Source: Gracilaria domingensis
Taxonomy: Eukaryota; Rhodophyta; Florideophyceae; Gracilariales; Gracilariaceae
DNA: 64,000 nt
NCBI GenBank assembly: GCA_022539475.1
Contig: VCMS01000126.1
Span: forward strand, 62,001-126,000
Reading direction: 5' to 3'
Shown: positions 1 through 10,359 of the stretch, piece after piece
Layout: the number at the start of each line of letters is the position of its first letter
Position numbering within the stretch: the first letter of the stretch is position 1
The notes under the pieces: model-generated
Seen by the model: only the letters and a program-made list of their open reading frames with translations
The model's database searches: none
Told to the model about the DNA's origin: nothing
Program-made: the position numbers and the translations under genes

Positions 1-2
1 CA

Positions 3-2471
3 GAGAAAAACTTTCCTGATGACCAGTTTGCGGAGATCTATGAAGAAGGGTCCGAAGCATTTATGAATCCCCATCATTTGCAAGGCAAAATTGAAGCCTT
101 AACTGATACAGATGAGCACTTTGTTGATTATAGCGATGAAGAGAATTATGACAGTGACGGAGCTCAAGATTCCGAAAGGTACGAAACTGAGGAGGTCTAC
201 TATGATGACCACTTTGGTTCGGATCCGGGTCACATTCGCGTTGTCGGCCAGTCAACTGAATCTGAACAGAAACTGGGGGAGGGGAATGATATGCATGAAA
301 AGGAAGATGATGATGTGCATCTAGATCAGAAGGAAGCTAAAGTTCTAGACCAGATCACTCAATCTGAACAGTCATTGCATGAGGACATTGATGAAAAGAA
401 GGAAGAGAGTAATGAGTTCGATTTGGATTCAGATGAACTTCATGTTGTTGGACAATCCACCCAGTCGGAACAATCTATGGGGAACGATGACGATGAATAT
501 GATGAAAGCGATGATTTCTTTGAATCTGATTCAGACAACTTCGGTATTTTTGATCATTTAGCTGAATCTGAACAGCTTTTGGATGATGAAGATGGTGAAT
601 ATGATGGAGAGCACGATGATTTTGAATCGGATGCGAACGAAGTTCATATTACTGGCCAATCCACTGAGTTTGAACAGACTTTGGACGGTGATGAAGATGA
701 ATATGGGGCACAAGAGGATGATCTTGAATCGGAGCCGAACTATATTCATGTTGCTGGCCGTTCAACGGCATCTGAGCAGTCTTTGCCAGATGACGAAGAT
801 GAATATGATGGAGAAGAGGATGTCTTTGATTCGAATCTAGAAAATGTTCAGGTCTTCGGCCAGTCGGGTGAGTCTGGAGAACTGTTTGAAGACAACAATG
901 GTGAAGAGGACGAGTCTGGATCATTCTCTGCTGACATTCGTCTTCATGGTCAGTCGGCTGAAACTGAGCAAGTGAATGAAAATGAAACAGAACGCAACCT
1001 ACACGAGGCTGAATCGTTCGTTGACGAAGATGTGTTCGACCACGAAATGATTAGCGACGATCTGGAATTCGATAATGAGGAAGCCGATGATACACAGGAT
1101 CTAATGGTTCAAGGACAGGCACTATTGCTCGGGGAGTCAGAATCTGAACAGGCTGAATTGTCAAGGACTTCGAACCCAAAGGAAGGAGAAGAAGGGTGGG
1201 CTGAAGATGAACTATACGACCCTCTCTACAAGGTTAAGGTGGTTCATTATGAAGATGAAGATGCTGATAGCGATCCCTTCGAGGGAGACGTACCTGTGGA
1301 TGGTATGTCCAATGATGACGAACCTCGGGCCCAGAAGAACTTCATTGCTGACGAAGAATCAGAAATTCATGACTTTGATGATGATTACGAGGATGACTTA
1401 GATGAAGCTGAAATTGAAGACATGGAGGACATAGACCCAGTTGAGCATGAAGATGAACTTTCGGAGGACCAACAGGACAGCCGCCAGCATGCATTAGAGT
1501 ACGACTACGATGAGGATATAGAGTCCTTCGAAAATGAATTGAGCTCTTTAGTTCGGCAAGATCGCGTCAACGGACAGAGTGCTATGCAAGGCCGTCATTC
1601 ATCAACATATTCGTTCTCGTCTGTAGGTCGAGAATTGGACTCTAACCGTGATGGGTACAAAATAGTTGATGAGGACGAAGACCACGAAGACGTCGACTAT
1701 GAGGACGAACATGAAGTCAGTGTTTCAAGGACATTTTCGTCTACTGATATTGAAAGTCAAAGTGGTTATTCTGATAATAACGTGGATCGTGATGTTTACT
1801 TGGATGACGGCGACGACGACGATGACGACGAGGACCTCATTTACAGAAGAAGCATGAGCTCAGAAGCATCAGAATCAGACCCTTCAGATGGTATCCATGC
1901 CGCTGAGCGACTAATGGATGACGCAGAGAACGAGGAAGTTCACGTGGATGGATATGCATTTGTACAAAATGCTGATGTTGACTACGACATGGTAGCTTCA
2001 GATGAATCATTGTCTGACCATGACGACAACTTTTCCCACGGTTCTAGATTCGATTCGAGTGGAGACATCCTGCCTCTCGGCGAAACCAGCGATGAAGAAG
2101 TCTTTTCCCATGATCAAGATGAGTATGACTTGGAAGAAAATCGATGGTCTTCAAGGCAAGATTCCGATCACTACGATGAGGAAGTCATGAATGAGTCAGA
2201 TGAAGACGATGACCTTCAAAAGCCCACTAATGACGATTGGAATGAATACCTGTCAGGTCTGGCTTCCACTCATCAAGAACAGGAGATGACGCATGTAGAT
2301 ACCAGTCTCTCGAAGGCGCATGAAATCACCAATACCCCAAAGAATCATTGGGAAGACGCAGAAAGAGCTACACATGATGACATTGAAAGATATGTGATTG
2401 GCGAAGAGCTCGATATCAACTCCCATTCTCATGGTTTACTTCAAGGCTCAGTGAAATCTATTGCAGTCTGA
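3..2471 (+). CDS. Acidic 34-residue-repeat protein, 5' end outside the window
   Basis: The frame is open from the left edge, so the gene starts upstream; the first ATG inside the window (63) is only an internal candidate. From that Met the visible part is 802 residues, dominated by Asp, Glu and Ser, with no membrane segment. A degenerate repeat centred on GQSTxSEQ followed by an acidic DEDEYD-type stretch recurs at residues 62, 96, 130, 164, 198, 232 and 266, exactly 34 residues (102 bp) apart, then at 296 after a shorter step. The rest is irregular acidic sequence rich in Tyr and His, ending in a less acidic tail. No catalytic domain is seen. Such proteins are often chaperone-like, nuclear or ion-binding, but I assign no function. 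The frame is long and its period exact, so I am confident it is coding. Confidence 0.8.
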   Translation, partial: EKNFPDDQFAEIYEEGSEAFMNPHHLQGKIEALTDTDEHFVDYSDEENYDSDGAQDSERYETEEVYYDDHFGSDPGHIRVVGQSTESEQKLGEGNDMHEKEDDDVHLDQKEAKVLDQITQSEQSLHEDIDEKKEESNEFDLDSDELHVVGQSTQSEQSMGNDDDEYDESDDFFESDSDNFGIFDHLAESEQLLDDEDGEYDGEHDDFESDANEVHITGQSTEFEQTLDGDEDEYGAQEDDLESEPNYIHVAGRSTASEQSLPDDEDEYDGEEDVFDSNLENVQVFGQSGESGELFEDNNGEEDESGSFSADIRLHGQSAETEQVNENETERNLHEAESFVDEDVFDHEMISDDLEFDNEEADDTQDLMVQGQALLLGESESEQAELSRTSNPKEGEEGWAEDELYDPLYKVKVVHYEDEDADSDPFEGDVPVDGMSNDDEPRAQKNFIADEESEIHDFDDDYEDDLDEAEIEDMEDIDPVEHEDELSEDQQDSRQHALEYDYDEDIESFENELSSLVRQDRVNGQSAMQGRHSSTYSFSSVGRELDSNRDGYKIVDEDEDHEDVDYEDEHEVSVSRTFSSTDIESQSGYSDNNVDRDVYLDDGDDDDDDEDLIYRRSMSSEASESDPSDGIHAAERLMDDAENEEVHVDGYAFVQNADVDYDMVASDESLSDHDDNFSHGSRFDSSGDILPLGETSDEEVFSHDQDEYDLEENRWSSRQDSDHYDEEVMNESDEDDDLQKPTNDDWNEYLSGLASTHQEQEMTHVDTSLSKAHEITNTPKNHWEDAERATHDDIERYVIGEELDINSHSHGLLQGSVKSIAV
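225..971 (+). repeat. Degenerate 102-bp coding tandem repeat
   Basis: About eight units encode a GQS-T-x-SEQ core followed by acidic residues, in strict 102-bp register from 246 to 858 and then a shortened unit of 90 bp. Units differ at many positions, so the array is old, but the period is exact, which points to selection on the protein. Confidence 0.75.
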
Positions 2472-2599
2472 GTGCGAGACTAGACGAGGCAACTTGAGCT
2501 GATCTTAGTATTATGGCCCCTAATAACTAGGCAAGACAGGTATAACTCTCTTAATTCTCTTATAACTAAACCCCTGCCTGATCAGATTCTTTGACATTC

Positions 2600-3158
2600 C
2601 TTACCTTTGTGCGTTTATTGTTGGTGTTGACCTTTGAACTATGTCGAAGCCGAAGTTCCTATAAGTTTTTCTCCCGCTAGGAAAGCTAACAGGTCATGCG
2701 CAAATCGTCTAAACATTTGCTGTACACTCAGGTTGTCTTTACTCAGTCTCACTTTTCAAGCATGCGTGCTTACGTTGCTGCCCCGGGAGCTTGCAGGCAA
2801 ACTATCTCTTCGTGAGGCCGAAGTGACATTGGCACAACTGTTCGTGGGACACTCTCCGGTATTACATCCTTTGGGCACGCATCTTCAAGGAAAACGACTT
2901 GTGTGCAGCTGCCGTCCAGGAGTTCTGAATACTGTGGAACATTATATTCTGAGGTGCCCGATGCGAAATATGTCGCGACGCTTATGTTTGCCAGCGCTAC
3001 GCGAACGCCAGGGTCTAGCTGTTGGTGCGATTATTCGAAAGTGGCCCGCGAGGGTGCTGGCCTTCCTTGCGAGAGAGCGCTTCTTCGACGAGAAGCGCTA
3101 TATTCTACGTCGGAATTAGGCTAGAATACCCATAAAGAGAGAGAGAGAGAGAGAGCAG
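2600..3158 (+). mobile_element. LINE 3' end (copy A) with a GA-repeat tail
   Basis: A 5'-truncated non-LTR retrotransposon. A frame at 2634-3119 reads REAEVTLAQLFVGHSPVLHP, then a cysteine/histidine segment (CSCRPGVLNTVEHYILRCP) typical of the region after the RNase H domain of LINE polyproteins, then WPARVLAFLARERFF and a stop. The tail after the stop is CCCATAAA followed by about eleven GA units (3137-3155). Related 3' ends lie at 23.05 kb (minus), 23.4-24.07 kb (plus) and 38.74 kb (plus). The part before 2690 is damaged and its start is approximate. Reverse transcriptase and endonuclease are absent. Confidence 0.7.
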
Positions 3159-3238
3159 AAACAGCACGAGCAACACATGGCACGAGCGCATCATCAAAAT
3201 GAAAACCAACCAGGACATCCATCTGAATGCAGCTTCGT

Positions 3239-6121
3239 TTATATCACACTCCCCTCTTCTATATCGTCCATATCTTCTTCTTCGTCCACAAGGGCATCAA
3301 TTGATTCAGCTTCATCGGCATTAGATACTCCGAAAACTACGACTCCAACAACAGTGTCATTCTGACCTAGTCTTTGGATTCTTACGCCGAAGGTTCGTCT
3401 CCCTTGAACAGGAACTTTCGCCACTCGAGTCCGAACCATGTTCCCTTCACTAGTGATCAGCATGACAGAGTCTTCACGGCGACAGAAATGTACTGCAAGT
3501 AATTCGTCTTCGGTGGATCTTTCTTTCCCTTTCTCACGTAGTCGGGAGCCAATAACACCCCAACCTCCGCGACGCTTCTTCGTTAGATCTGATGCACGAA
3601 CTCTTTTTCCGAAACCTTGCCGTGTTACAACAAGCAAATACCTTGTGTCGTCATCAACTACTCCCGACTGGTCATCCTCAATTTCATCAATAGTTTCGTC
3701 TTCTTCCTCTTCAACGTCTACAGGGTCTTCTCCATCATCATACTCATCACTCTCGCTCCATGGAATAATATCCATACCAGCAATTTCATCACCTTTCTTA
3801 AGCCTCATGCTACGCACACCCCGACTTAAGCGCCCGCTCGCTCTAAGATTGGCTTCATCCGTAGAGAATCTGAGCATTCTCCCATACTTCGAAGCAACAA
3901 CAACGCTGTCTTTCCGACCACATCTGTTGACCCACAGCAACTCATCACCCTCAACCACCGACATGACACGCTTCCCTCTTGCATTTACTGACAAGAACTG
4001 CGCAACTCGCGTCTTCTTGATGAAACCGTTCCGGGAAAGAAGAACAAGGAACTCATTCTCCTTGTTCACCGGAAGCACAGCGGCCATTTTCTCACCAGCA
4101 GGTACACCAGGTAAAAGTTGGAATATTGGTACGCCTCGAGATGACAATGAAGTAGCCGGTACCTGATGAGCTTCTAAACTGTACACAATGCCACTGTTAG
4201 ATATTACAATCAAACAATCATGAGTCATGCATGAAAATAGATGTAGTATCTCGTCATCTTTGCGCAACCTACCTACTCCACGTTTTCCTCTGGTGCCTCT
4301 GTTCTGGCTCTCAAATGCAGAAGCGGGCATTCTTTTGATATACCCTTGTTCGGTAACAGTGATAAGACTCCGATCGTTTGTTGTTAGCGACCTCTCGTCG
4401 ATATCTGCAGCATCCAAACTGCTTCCACGCAGAATAGTAGATCTCCTCTCCCAGCCGAACATCTCAGCGCTCTTTCGTAGGTCTTCCAGGATGATGTCGT
4501 CAATCCGGGCTGGACTCTCAAGGACTTCGCGCATTTCAGAAATTGAAGAGCTCAAAGATTTTTCCTCATTCTGAAGACTTTGGTACTCAAGGGAGGTCAA
4601 GCGACGAAGTTGCATTTCCAGCACGGAACTTGCTTGCTTCTCACTCAAGCTGTATTGTTCGATCAATCGGAATCGAGCCATGGAAGAGTCCTTCGACGAC
4701 CTTATCGTACTGATGACCTCCTCAACGTTCTTCTGTACAACAAGAAATCCTTCCACAACATGCAACCTATCTTCTGCCTTTTTAAGGTCGAAGGCAGTTT
4801 TTCGTCTCACAGTCTCGCGTCGAAAGTCCAAGAACTTTGTAAGACAGTCTCGTAAGCTGAGTTGGATAGGAAAGCGTCCATTATCCATCGCCATCAGATT
4901 CCCAGCAAAAGAGCTTTGCAACTGCGTCTTTTTGTACAAGTTGTTGAGCACGACTGGTGCCCTTGCATCTCGTTTAAGTTCGACGACAATTCTGGTTCCG
5001 TTTCGGTCAGATTCATCTCTCAAATCCGCAATGCCTTCAAGCTTCTTCTCATTGACCAAGTCAGCAATCTTACCCACCAATCTGGCCTTGTTCACTTGAT
5101 ACGGCAGCTCGGTGATCACAATAGCATCCCGCTGTTTCCTCTTGTTTTGCGCACCCAAAGTCTCGGTATGGGCACATGCCCGAACTACGACGCGACCGCG
5201 ACCAGTTCGATACATTTCTTGCGCGCCCTCCGTACCCAGAATCTGTCCGCCTGTGGGAAAGTCCGGAGCTGGTACCAGTTCAAACAACTGTTCGTCCGCG
5301 ATGTCAGGATCTCTTATCAACGCAATTAGGGCAGATACAAGTTCACCGAGGTTGTGTGGTGGGATATTGGTGGCCATGCCGACGGCAATACCAGAGCCTC
5401 CGTTGACTAAGAGACTCGGAACCTTGACTGGAAGAACAAGCGGCTCGCTCTCAGAGCCATCAAAATTGGGCTTGAAAGAAACGGTGTCACAATCAATGTC
5501 GGAAAGAAAGGTGTCAGTGGCGAGACGGGACAGTTTACATTCAGTATATCGCATGGCAGCTGGAGGATCTCCATCAGTGGAACCGAAATTACCGTGACCG
5601 TCTATGAGGGGAATTGACATGGAGAAAGATTGAGCCATGCGAACAAGCGCGTCGTACACAGCGGTGTCGCCATGAGGATGATACTTTCCAAGAACCTCTC
5701 CAACGACACGCGCACACTTGCGAAACTGACCGTTAGGAGTCAGGCCAAGAACATGCATGGCATACAAGATACGACGATGCACTGGTTTCAGTCCATCACG
5801 CACGTCTGGCATGGCGCGGCCCAGAATGACGGACATGGCATAACCCATATAAGAGCGCTCCATCTCAATTCTCAAATCAGTGTTGGTGACATTCAATGAC
5901 GCGCTGTCGCTGCCCGTTGTGGCGTTCTCGGCGCTCATACTGAGCGGAACCATTCGTCTGCGCGCAGCGTAACTGCGCGAAAGCGCGTGCGACCGCGTCC
6001 ATCGACCGATGAAATGGGAACGAAAGGCGGAATGCAGTGTACTGGGGGCGCACGCGGTGATGAAGACGGCGGCCGCTGGACGAAACATTCTGGCGGACGG
6101 GCTGGGGGCTTCGGGTGGCAT
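3239..6121 (-). CDS. gyrA: DNA gyrase subunit A, organelle-targeted
   Basis: Type IIA topoisomerase A subunit, which breaks and rejoins DNA and with GyrB introduces negative supercoils; here expected in plastid and/or mitochondrion. The 960-residue protein has an N-terminal extension of about 85 residues rich in Ala, Ser and Arg and poor in acidic residues, as in transit peptides. The breakage-reunion domain follows ([20 protein letters not shown] from residue 90; [20 protein letters not shown] from 145), with the catalytic tyrosine in AMRYTE at residue 192. The C-terminal beta-pinwheel starts after about 570 and carries a GyrA box ([10 protein letters not shown], 606). Unusual are a strongly acidic insert at about 789-825 between blades and an acidic tail. 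The frame is intronless. Gyrase rather than Topo IV is indicated by the GyrA box. The GyrB gene is not in this window. Confidence 0.95.
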   Translation of the reverse strand: MPPEAPSPSARMFRPAAAVFITACAPSTLHSAFRSHFIGRWTRSHALSRSYAARRRMVPLSMSAENATTGSDSASLNVTNTDLRIEMERSYMGYAMSVILGRAMPDVRDGLKPVHRRILYAMHVLGLTPNGQFRKCARVVGEVLGKYHPHGDTAVYDALVRMAQSFSMSIPLIDGHGNFGSTDGDPPAAMRYTECKLSRLATDTFLSDIDCDTVSFKPNFDGSESEPLVLPVKVPSLLVNGGSGIAVGMATNIPPHNLGELVSALIALIRDPDIADEQLFELVPAPDFPTGGQILGTEGAQEMYRTGRGRVVVRACAHTETLGAQNKRKQRDAIVITELPYQVNKARLVGKIADLVNEKKLEGIADLRDESDRNGTRIVVELKRDARAPVVLNNLYKKTQLQSSFAGNLMAMDNGRFPIQLSLRDCLTKFLDFRRETVRRKTAFDLKKAEDRLHVVEGFLVVQKNVEEVISTIRSSKDSSMARFRLIEQYSLSEKQASSVLEMQLRRLTSLEYQSLQNEEKSLSSSISEMREVLESPARIDDIILEDLRKSAEMFGWERRSTILRGSSLDAADIDERSLTTNDRSLITVTEQGYIKRMPASAFESQNRGTRGKRGVGRLRKDDEILHLFSCMTHDCLIVISNSGIVYSLEAHQVPATSLSSRGVPIFQLLPGVPAGEKMAAVLPVNKENEFLVLLSRNGFIKKTRVAQFLSVNARGKRVMSVVEGDELLWVNRCGRKDSVVVASKYGRMLRFSTDEANLRASGRLSRGVRSMRLKKGDEIAGMDIIPWSESDEYDDGEDPVDVEEEEDETIDEIEDDQSGVVDDDTRYLLVVTRQGFGKRVRASDLTKKRRGGWGVIGSRLREKGKERSTEDELLAVHFCRREDSVMLITSEGNMVRTRVAKVPVQGRRTFGVRIQRLGQNDTVVGVVVFGVSNADEAESIDALVDEEEDMDDIEEGSVI

Positions 6122-6406
6122 TGTTTAGCGCGCAGCTGTCGGCATGGTGCGGGTGGCTCGTTTCCACACTAACGCCCTTGCGCGCGCAAGCCGAGGTGCT
6201 TGGAGATTGCTGTTCGTCGTCGGCGGTGCAGAAGTGCAGACGGTGCGATCTCAGCGCGGATCAATGTGGGACGTCAAACATGCGCACAATGTCATACCTT
6301 CGTATGTGGATGCACAAAGTATTTTTTCTCTTTACTCCTGCAACACCCGTGGTATGGGTGCCAACGCAATGATGGTACTTGGGATTAACGATAATTCCCC
6401 GCCGCA

Positions 6407-7033
6407 CTAATCATCCTCGGGGAACAAGCAAGTCGTTTCCACTGTTGCCAGAAACGTAACACCCCTAAGTAAAAGAGGATCAGTCACACTCGTTTCAAAC
6501 CCATTGATAATCGCCAAAGCAAACTCTTCACCCATTCCTTCGTCAAAGTCGTAAAGAAGTTCTGTTACCAAGAATGGAATTTCCAAATCCGCAGCCGCGG
6601 CAATCGCCTCTACATCGCCTGGCGAAATTGCCCCCGACAGTAGTACATCCTGTCCCATGATGGCGTAGAACGCACAAAGAGTATCAGAGCACGTGAACGG
6701 AAGTCCAAATGCAGTCATATTTACTACGCCTGATTCCTCATCGAATGAAAATAGCGGAGTATCGCCGCAGAGAGTTTCAAACGTTTCCAATGATGTGTTT
6801 CCAGCAAACAAGGTGACCGTAGATTCAACTTTTGTACCACACCTAAATATGGTTGCTCCGGTTGCAAAGCCAGTTTTAAACATTCCATCCAAAACATTAA
6901 TACCGTTTAGAACCAAGCAAGGTTCTTCAACACCAGCCTCAGGCTCTGGGGACGCGAGCAGCATAGCACGCGCAGAGTCCCAGAAAAAGGCTGTTATCAA
7001 TAGAAGAACAATTGTCTTGAAAGGAGTACCCAT
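6407..7033 (-). CDS. Secreted six-cysteine protein, family member 1
   Basis: A protein of 208 residues with a signal peptide (hydrophobic LLLITAFFW, likely cut after SARA near residue 23). The mature part has cysteines at 39, 65, 89, 115, 120 and 202. Conserved blocks are CLVLNGINV, IFRC, LCGDTPLFS, PFTCSDTLCAFY, VLLSGAI, EIPFL, LLYDFD and ETTCLFP. The same blocks in the same order occur in four other genes at 9.6, 14.0, 16.6 and 20.6 kb, defining one family. I recognise no known domain; the six cysteines suggest a disulfide-bonded extracellular fold. It ends soon after the last cysteine, as member 3 does, lacking the extra CxC of members 2, 4 and 5. A TATAAAAG box lies 136 nt upstream of the ATG. 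Confidence 0.8.
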   Translation of the reverse strand: MGTPFKTIVLLLITAFFWDSARAMLLASPEPEAGVEEPCLVLNGINVLDGMFKTGFATGATIFRCGTKVESTVTLFAGNTSLETFETLCGDTPLFSFDEESGVVNMTAFGLPFTCSDTLCAFYAIMGQDVLLSGAISPGDVEAIAAAADLEIPFLVTELLYDFDEGMGEEFALAIINGFETSVTDPLLLRGVTFLATVETTCLFPEDD

Positions 7034-7168
7034 ATTGAGTGATACGTTCCAGAATAATGATCAACGTTGTACTGCTTGGACAAAACTGCTGCTGCTTGAG
7101 AAAAAGAAAACTGTGGTTCTCCTATCTCTGCCACCGGGCATGAGGGCCTCTTTCAATTCTTCCTATCT

Positions 7169-7176
7169 CTTTTATA
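7169..7176 (-). promoter_or_regulatory. TATA box of secreted-protein gene 1
   Basis: TATAAAAG on the minus strand, about 136 nt before the start codon at 7033. The same octamer precedes members 3 and 5. Confidence 0.5.
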
Positions 7177-9600
7177 CGCAGAAGTTTAAGTGGAAGCCTA
7201 TGCAAGTAGTGGGCACAGCTTCAAGCCTTTCGAAACAAAGCCAAGGAGCACTGTTGTGTGCAACAGATATTGTTTACAATATGAAAAGACTAATCCAAGC
7301 CGAAGACAGCTATGTCGAGGTGTTTCGTTCAGTTCGTCGGATGAGCGCTTCAAAAGCTGAAGATCAGATTCTATTCGTTAACAGTTACAAGACAGTATCT
7401 CGATGTCAGAAATTATGTAGGCGTGAGAGCGCAGCGTGTCGGCAACTTTTGGAAACTCGTGGTCTGGAGTTCAGCAGAAATAGTTTGTGACCCAACTCAC
7501 TCTGATGAAGAAACTGTGATCAGGGTAAAAGCGCTCACTCTCAATACTTTCAAGGTCATCTTCGAGATATGGCTGTTACGTCACTGGTTTAATTCGAGGC
7601 CGGCGCTGTCTACACCTTTTTTACTTCCCATCCCTAGACGAGGCAACAATTGAGACAACAAGGGACACAGGATGTAAGAGAAGTACCGGGAGATAGGACG
7701 TTTCTACTTCTGTGCAAGTGCAGGTATGATTCCTATCTTACCACCCCCCTGCCGATTTCAACCGCTCCGTAAATAGGAGTGGAAAAAAGGATAACTCATC
7801 ATCTGCGGCAATCTTGCTGCAAGGCGGGACCAATGCGGATTGGCGCGAAATACAGTAAAATACTGTTGCCTAGCAGGCCAGGCCATGTTGTCTTGAGTCA
7901 AAGAGATGCTTTCTGCAACAGAGCCTCAGGTTGAACTGCTCAACCTTGCATGGTATATCTACGGCATGAGACTGAGTCCCACTGCGTCCGCGTGCTCCTG
8001 TGCGCTCCGGTGAAGAGTTTTTGTCAGTGGCACTCACGCCCAGCGTTTGCAACCCAAGGCTAAGAACAGATTGCGTACACACGTGTACCTAGCTAGGTAA
8101 TGACGTTCAGTAAACGGGACCACGGTGCAAATATACTTCTGTGATGTCTGACGTCATCGCAAAGACGGCAACATGACAAGCTTCCGTTATCAGTAACGTA
8201 ATAAGACATTAATGTCTTCATCATTGCCACGGCAACTAGAATGAAGTCATCTTCAACAACCATCGACAGCACATCAGCTCTCTGTCTGGATACGAACGTT
8301 GAGTATGAACATGCCGTTTGTTTTCTCCGCTCATACGAACAAGAGCAAATCTCCCTGACTTACTCCTTGTTGCAAAAGAGGTTCGGCACCACTCAACGTC
8401 ATGTTCAATTCTTGGTTCAAAGGGAAGCCTCAGACCAAGATAGAGAAATCACCGTTATCTGCTCAATGTAACCTTATTCAGTACAATCAGTGATTGCGTT
8501 TCCTGATGGACGGGTCCGGTGGACCTCCGAGAGGTTTTACCTGTTGTTGCGCAAGTACTGATAGTCTAACCTTCACATAAATGGCAGCAAATTTACTTTT
8601 TTGGGAATTAAACGTGGAGTACTAGGAAATTACTATGGGCAGCAATGCTTTAACAAGGGTCTTGTCCACTGCTTCGTACTGACCCTAACGGCTTAACCTC
8701 ACCTTTTTCTGCGCGAAACGGGTGAGGGATGTTGTACCACGCGCCAAGAGCGAGCACTTCATGCTTTGCTGCCATTGGCCTTAACTTTTAACTTTTATTC
8801 GTGCCTAGAAAGCCCATCAGTTGTGGATGAAATTCGGAATAACCTTACACGTCGTGAATAAAGGAAAGTAACCAAAACTCTGAGCTACGTGCGGGTTGAG
8901 CAACAAGGCGAGCCAGCTTCCAAACCGGCACGAATGCGATGATCTAATTTCTCTCACGGGTTTTACGCGGCAGCTTTATGACCATGAACACTTCCAGCCA
9001 GCCTTCGAACGTCAACAGACTATTGCAAGAAGGTTACCCATTTCCCTTCCCCCTAATGACATTAGGGGGAAGGGAAATGGAAAACATTGTTTTGATACAT
9101 AAGGCAAACCAGAGCCTGGGCTATGTCTCATTCCCTGTTGCCTGACAAGCCGTCATCTGCTCAGCACTTGTCTTTCGAGCCCTTATTCACGCGTAGCCTT
9201 AACATTGTTGCGTATATGTTGTTCCAATCAACTTATCGGTTTTGCATTCCATAGTATGTGAAGATCTTTAAATGATTTCCGTCAGGGCGACATCTCTGTT
9301 TGAAAATTACGAAGTCTGGAAGGGTACAGATTCAAGCAGCTCACGAAAGAGAACTGTAGATAACTGATCAAATTCTGTAACTTACTCTTCATATGCGGCC
9401 TGAGAGCATTTAAATTCATAAATACTTGCGTAACGTTTATTTCGAGCAGTACCGGGAGCGGACTCCAATACTACTCTCTTAGCAACGATGTACACAGGTT
9501 ATCCACAGCTACATTAAAGTCAAATGTCTAACTCCAGAAAAATCCCATACATATTGATCCCTGAGTCTTTATATGAATACTTCTCGGTTTGTTTTGGTCT
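7177..9600. other. Gene-free spacer between secreted-protein genes 1 and 2
   Basis: No supported gene. Short open frames (for example 8241-8471, 76 codons) have no recognisable domain. A 16-bp perfect palindrome (AAGACATTAATGTCTT) lies at 8204-8219, and a long inverted repeat at 9038-9080 is listed separately. Confidence 0.6.
9038..9080. repeat. Perfect inverted repeat, 21-bp arms
   Basis: Arms 9038-9058 and 9060-9080 are exact reverse complements separated by one base. One arm is pyrimidine-rich (CCATTTCCCTTCCCCC then TAATG), so the other is purine-rich. No gene overlaps it. Confidence 0.9.
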
Positions 9601-10269
9601 CTACATGCTCGAGCATGGGCGACAGATAGAGCGATCCGGAAAGACGCAAGTCGTTTCATTGGAACTTAGAAATGTGTTGAAAACAAATTCGTGTGGATCG
9701 TTGATACTCCTCCTGAATGCCCGAATCGCAGACTTTGCGATTTTCTTAAGCAGACCTCCAAACTCAAAGAATACTTTGGTACTCAAGAAAGGAATTTCTA
9801 TATCCTCCGATGATTGAACCAGTTCAGCCTCACTTTCCAAAATCGCTGCTGATAGGAGCACTGTACTTCCCGATGCTTCGTAGAAAACGCACAGCCCATC
9901 CATACAAACAAAAGGTCTACCGTCGGCTGCCATTGTGATTCGTTCCTGTACGGCTATTAAGGGTGTGTCCTCACAAACAACATCAAGAGTCTCTGGGTTG
10001 ATTTTCCCAGCGTTGAACAAAATGGTTTGGTTACGGTTCTCTGCACATCGGAACAGCAACACTCTTGTACTGATGTTATCACCCAGTTCTTCGAACGTGT
10101 TTATGGAATTGACCAAGTGGCACGGCTTCATGTCAGGGCTACCCTCAAAGATGTCCCTTTTCGCTAGATCTGCCATGAAGGGCATGCTTTCAGCCACTGT
10201 GACATAAAAGAGAGCGTACAAGAAAAGAGCATACAAGAAAAGAGCAGTGAAACCTTCTGGGTAATGCAT
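9601..10269 (-). CDS. Secreted six-cysteine protein, family member 2
   Basis: A protein of 222 residues from the Met at 10269. An upstream in-frame Met at 10323 exists, but it lies too close to the TATA box (10351-10359) to be the likely start, and the 10269 start gives a proper signal peptide. That peptide contains a tandem duplication (FLYALFLYALF) visible as a 15-bp DNA repeat. Family cysteines are at 50, 75, 99, 122, 127 and 208, with an extra C-terminal pair (216, 219). Family blocks are LLFRC, VVCEDTPLIA, PFVCMDGLCVFY, VLLSAAI, EIPFLSTKVFFEF, INDP and NETTCVFP. Two Asn-x-Ser/Thr sites could be glycosylated. Function is unknown; extracellular location is inferred from the signal peptide. 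Confidence 0.8.
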   Translation of the reverse strand: MHYPEGFTALFLYALFLYALFYVTVAESMPFMADLAKRDIFEGSPDMKPCHLVNSINTFEELGDNISTRVLLFRCAENRNQTILFNAGKINPETLDVVCEDTPLIAVQERITMAADGRPFVCMDGLCVFYEASGSTVLLSAAILESEAELVQSSEDIEIPFLSTKVFFEFGGLLKKIAKSAIRAFRRSINDPHEFVFNTFLSSNETTCVFPDRSICRPCSSM

Positions 10270-10350
10270 GTTGAGATCGGATAGTGTGGATAGATGAGAT
10301 AGATAAGATTGAGAACGACACACCGATCTTGAACGAAAAGGACGAGGGGT

Positions 10351-10359
10351 CTTTTTATG
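10351..10359 (-). promoter_or_regulatory. TATA-like box of secreted-protein gene 2
   Basis: CATAAAAAG on the minus strand, 82 nt before the ATG at 10269. Its position argues for that start over the one at 10323. Confidence 0.4.

Noticed and set aside
225-971. Repeat array as CRISPR or microsatellite
   Set aside because: The period is a coding 102 bp inside a long frame, units are diverged and there are no spacers.
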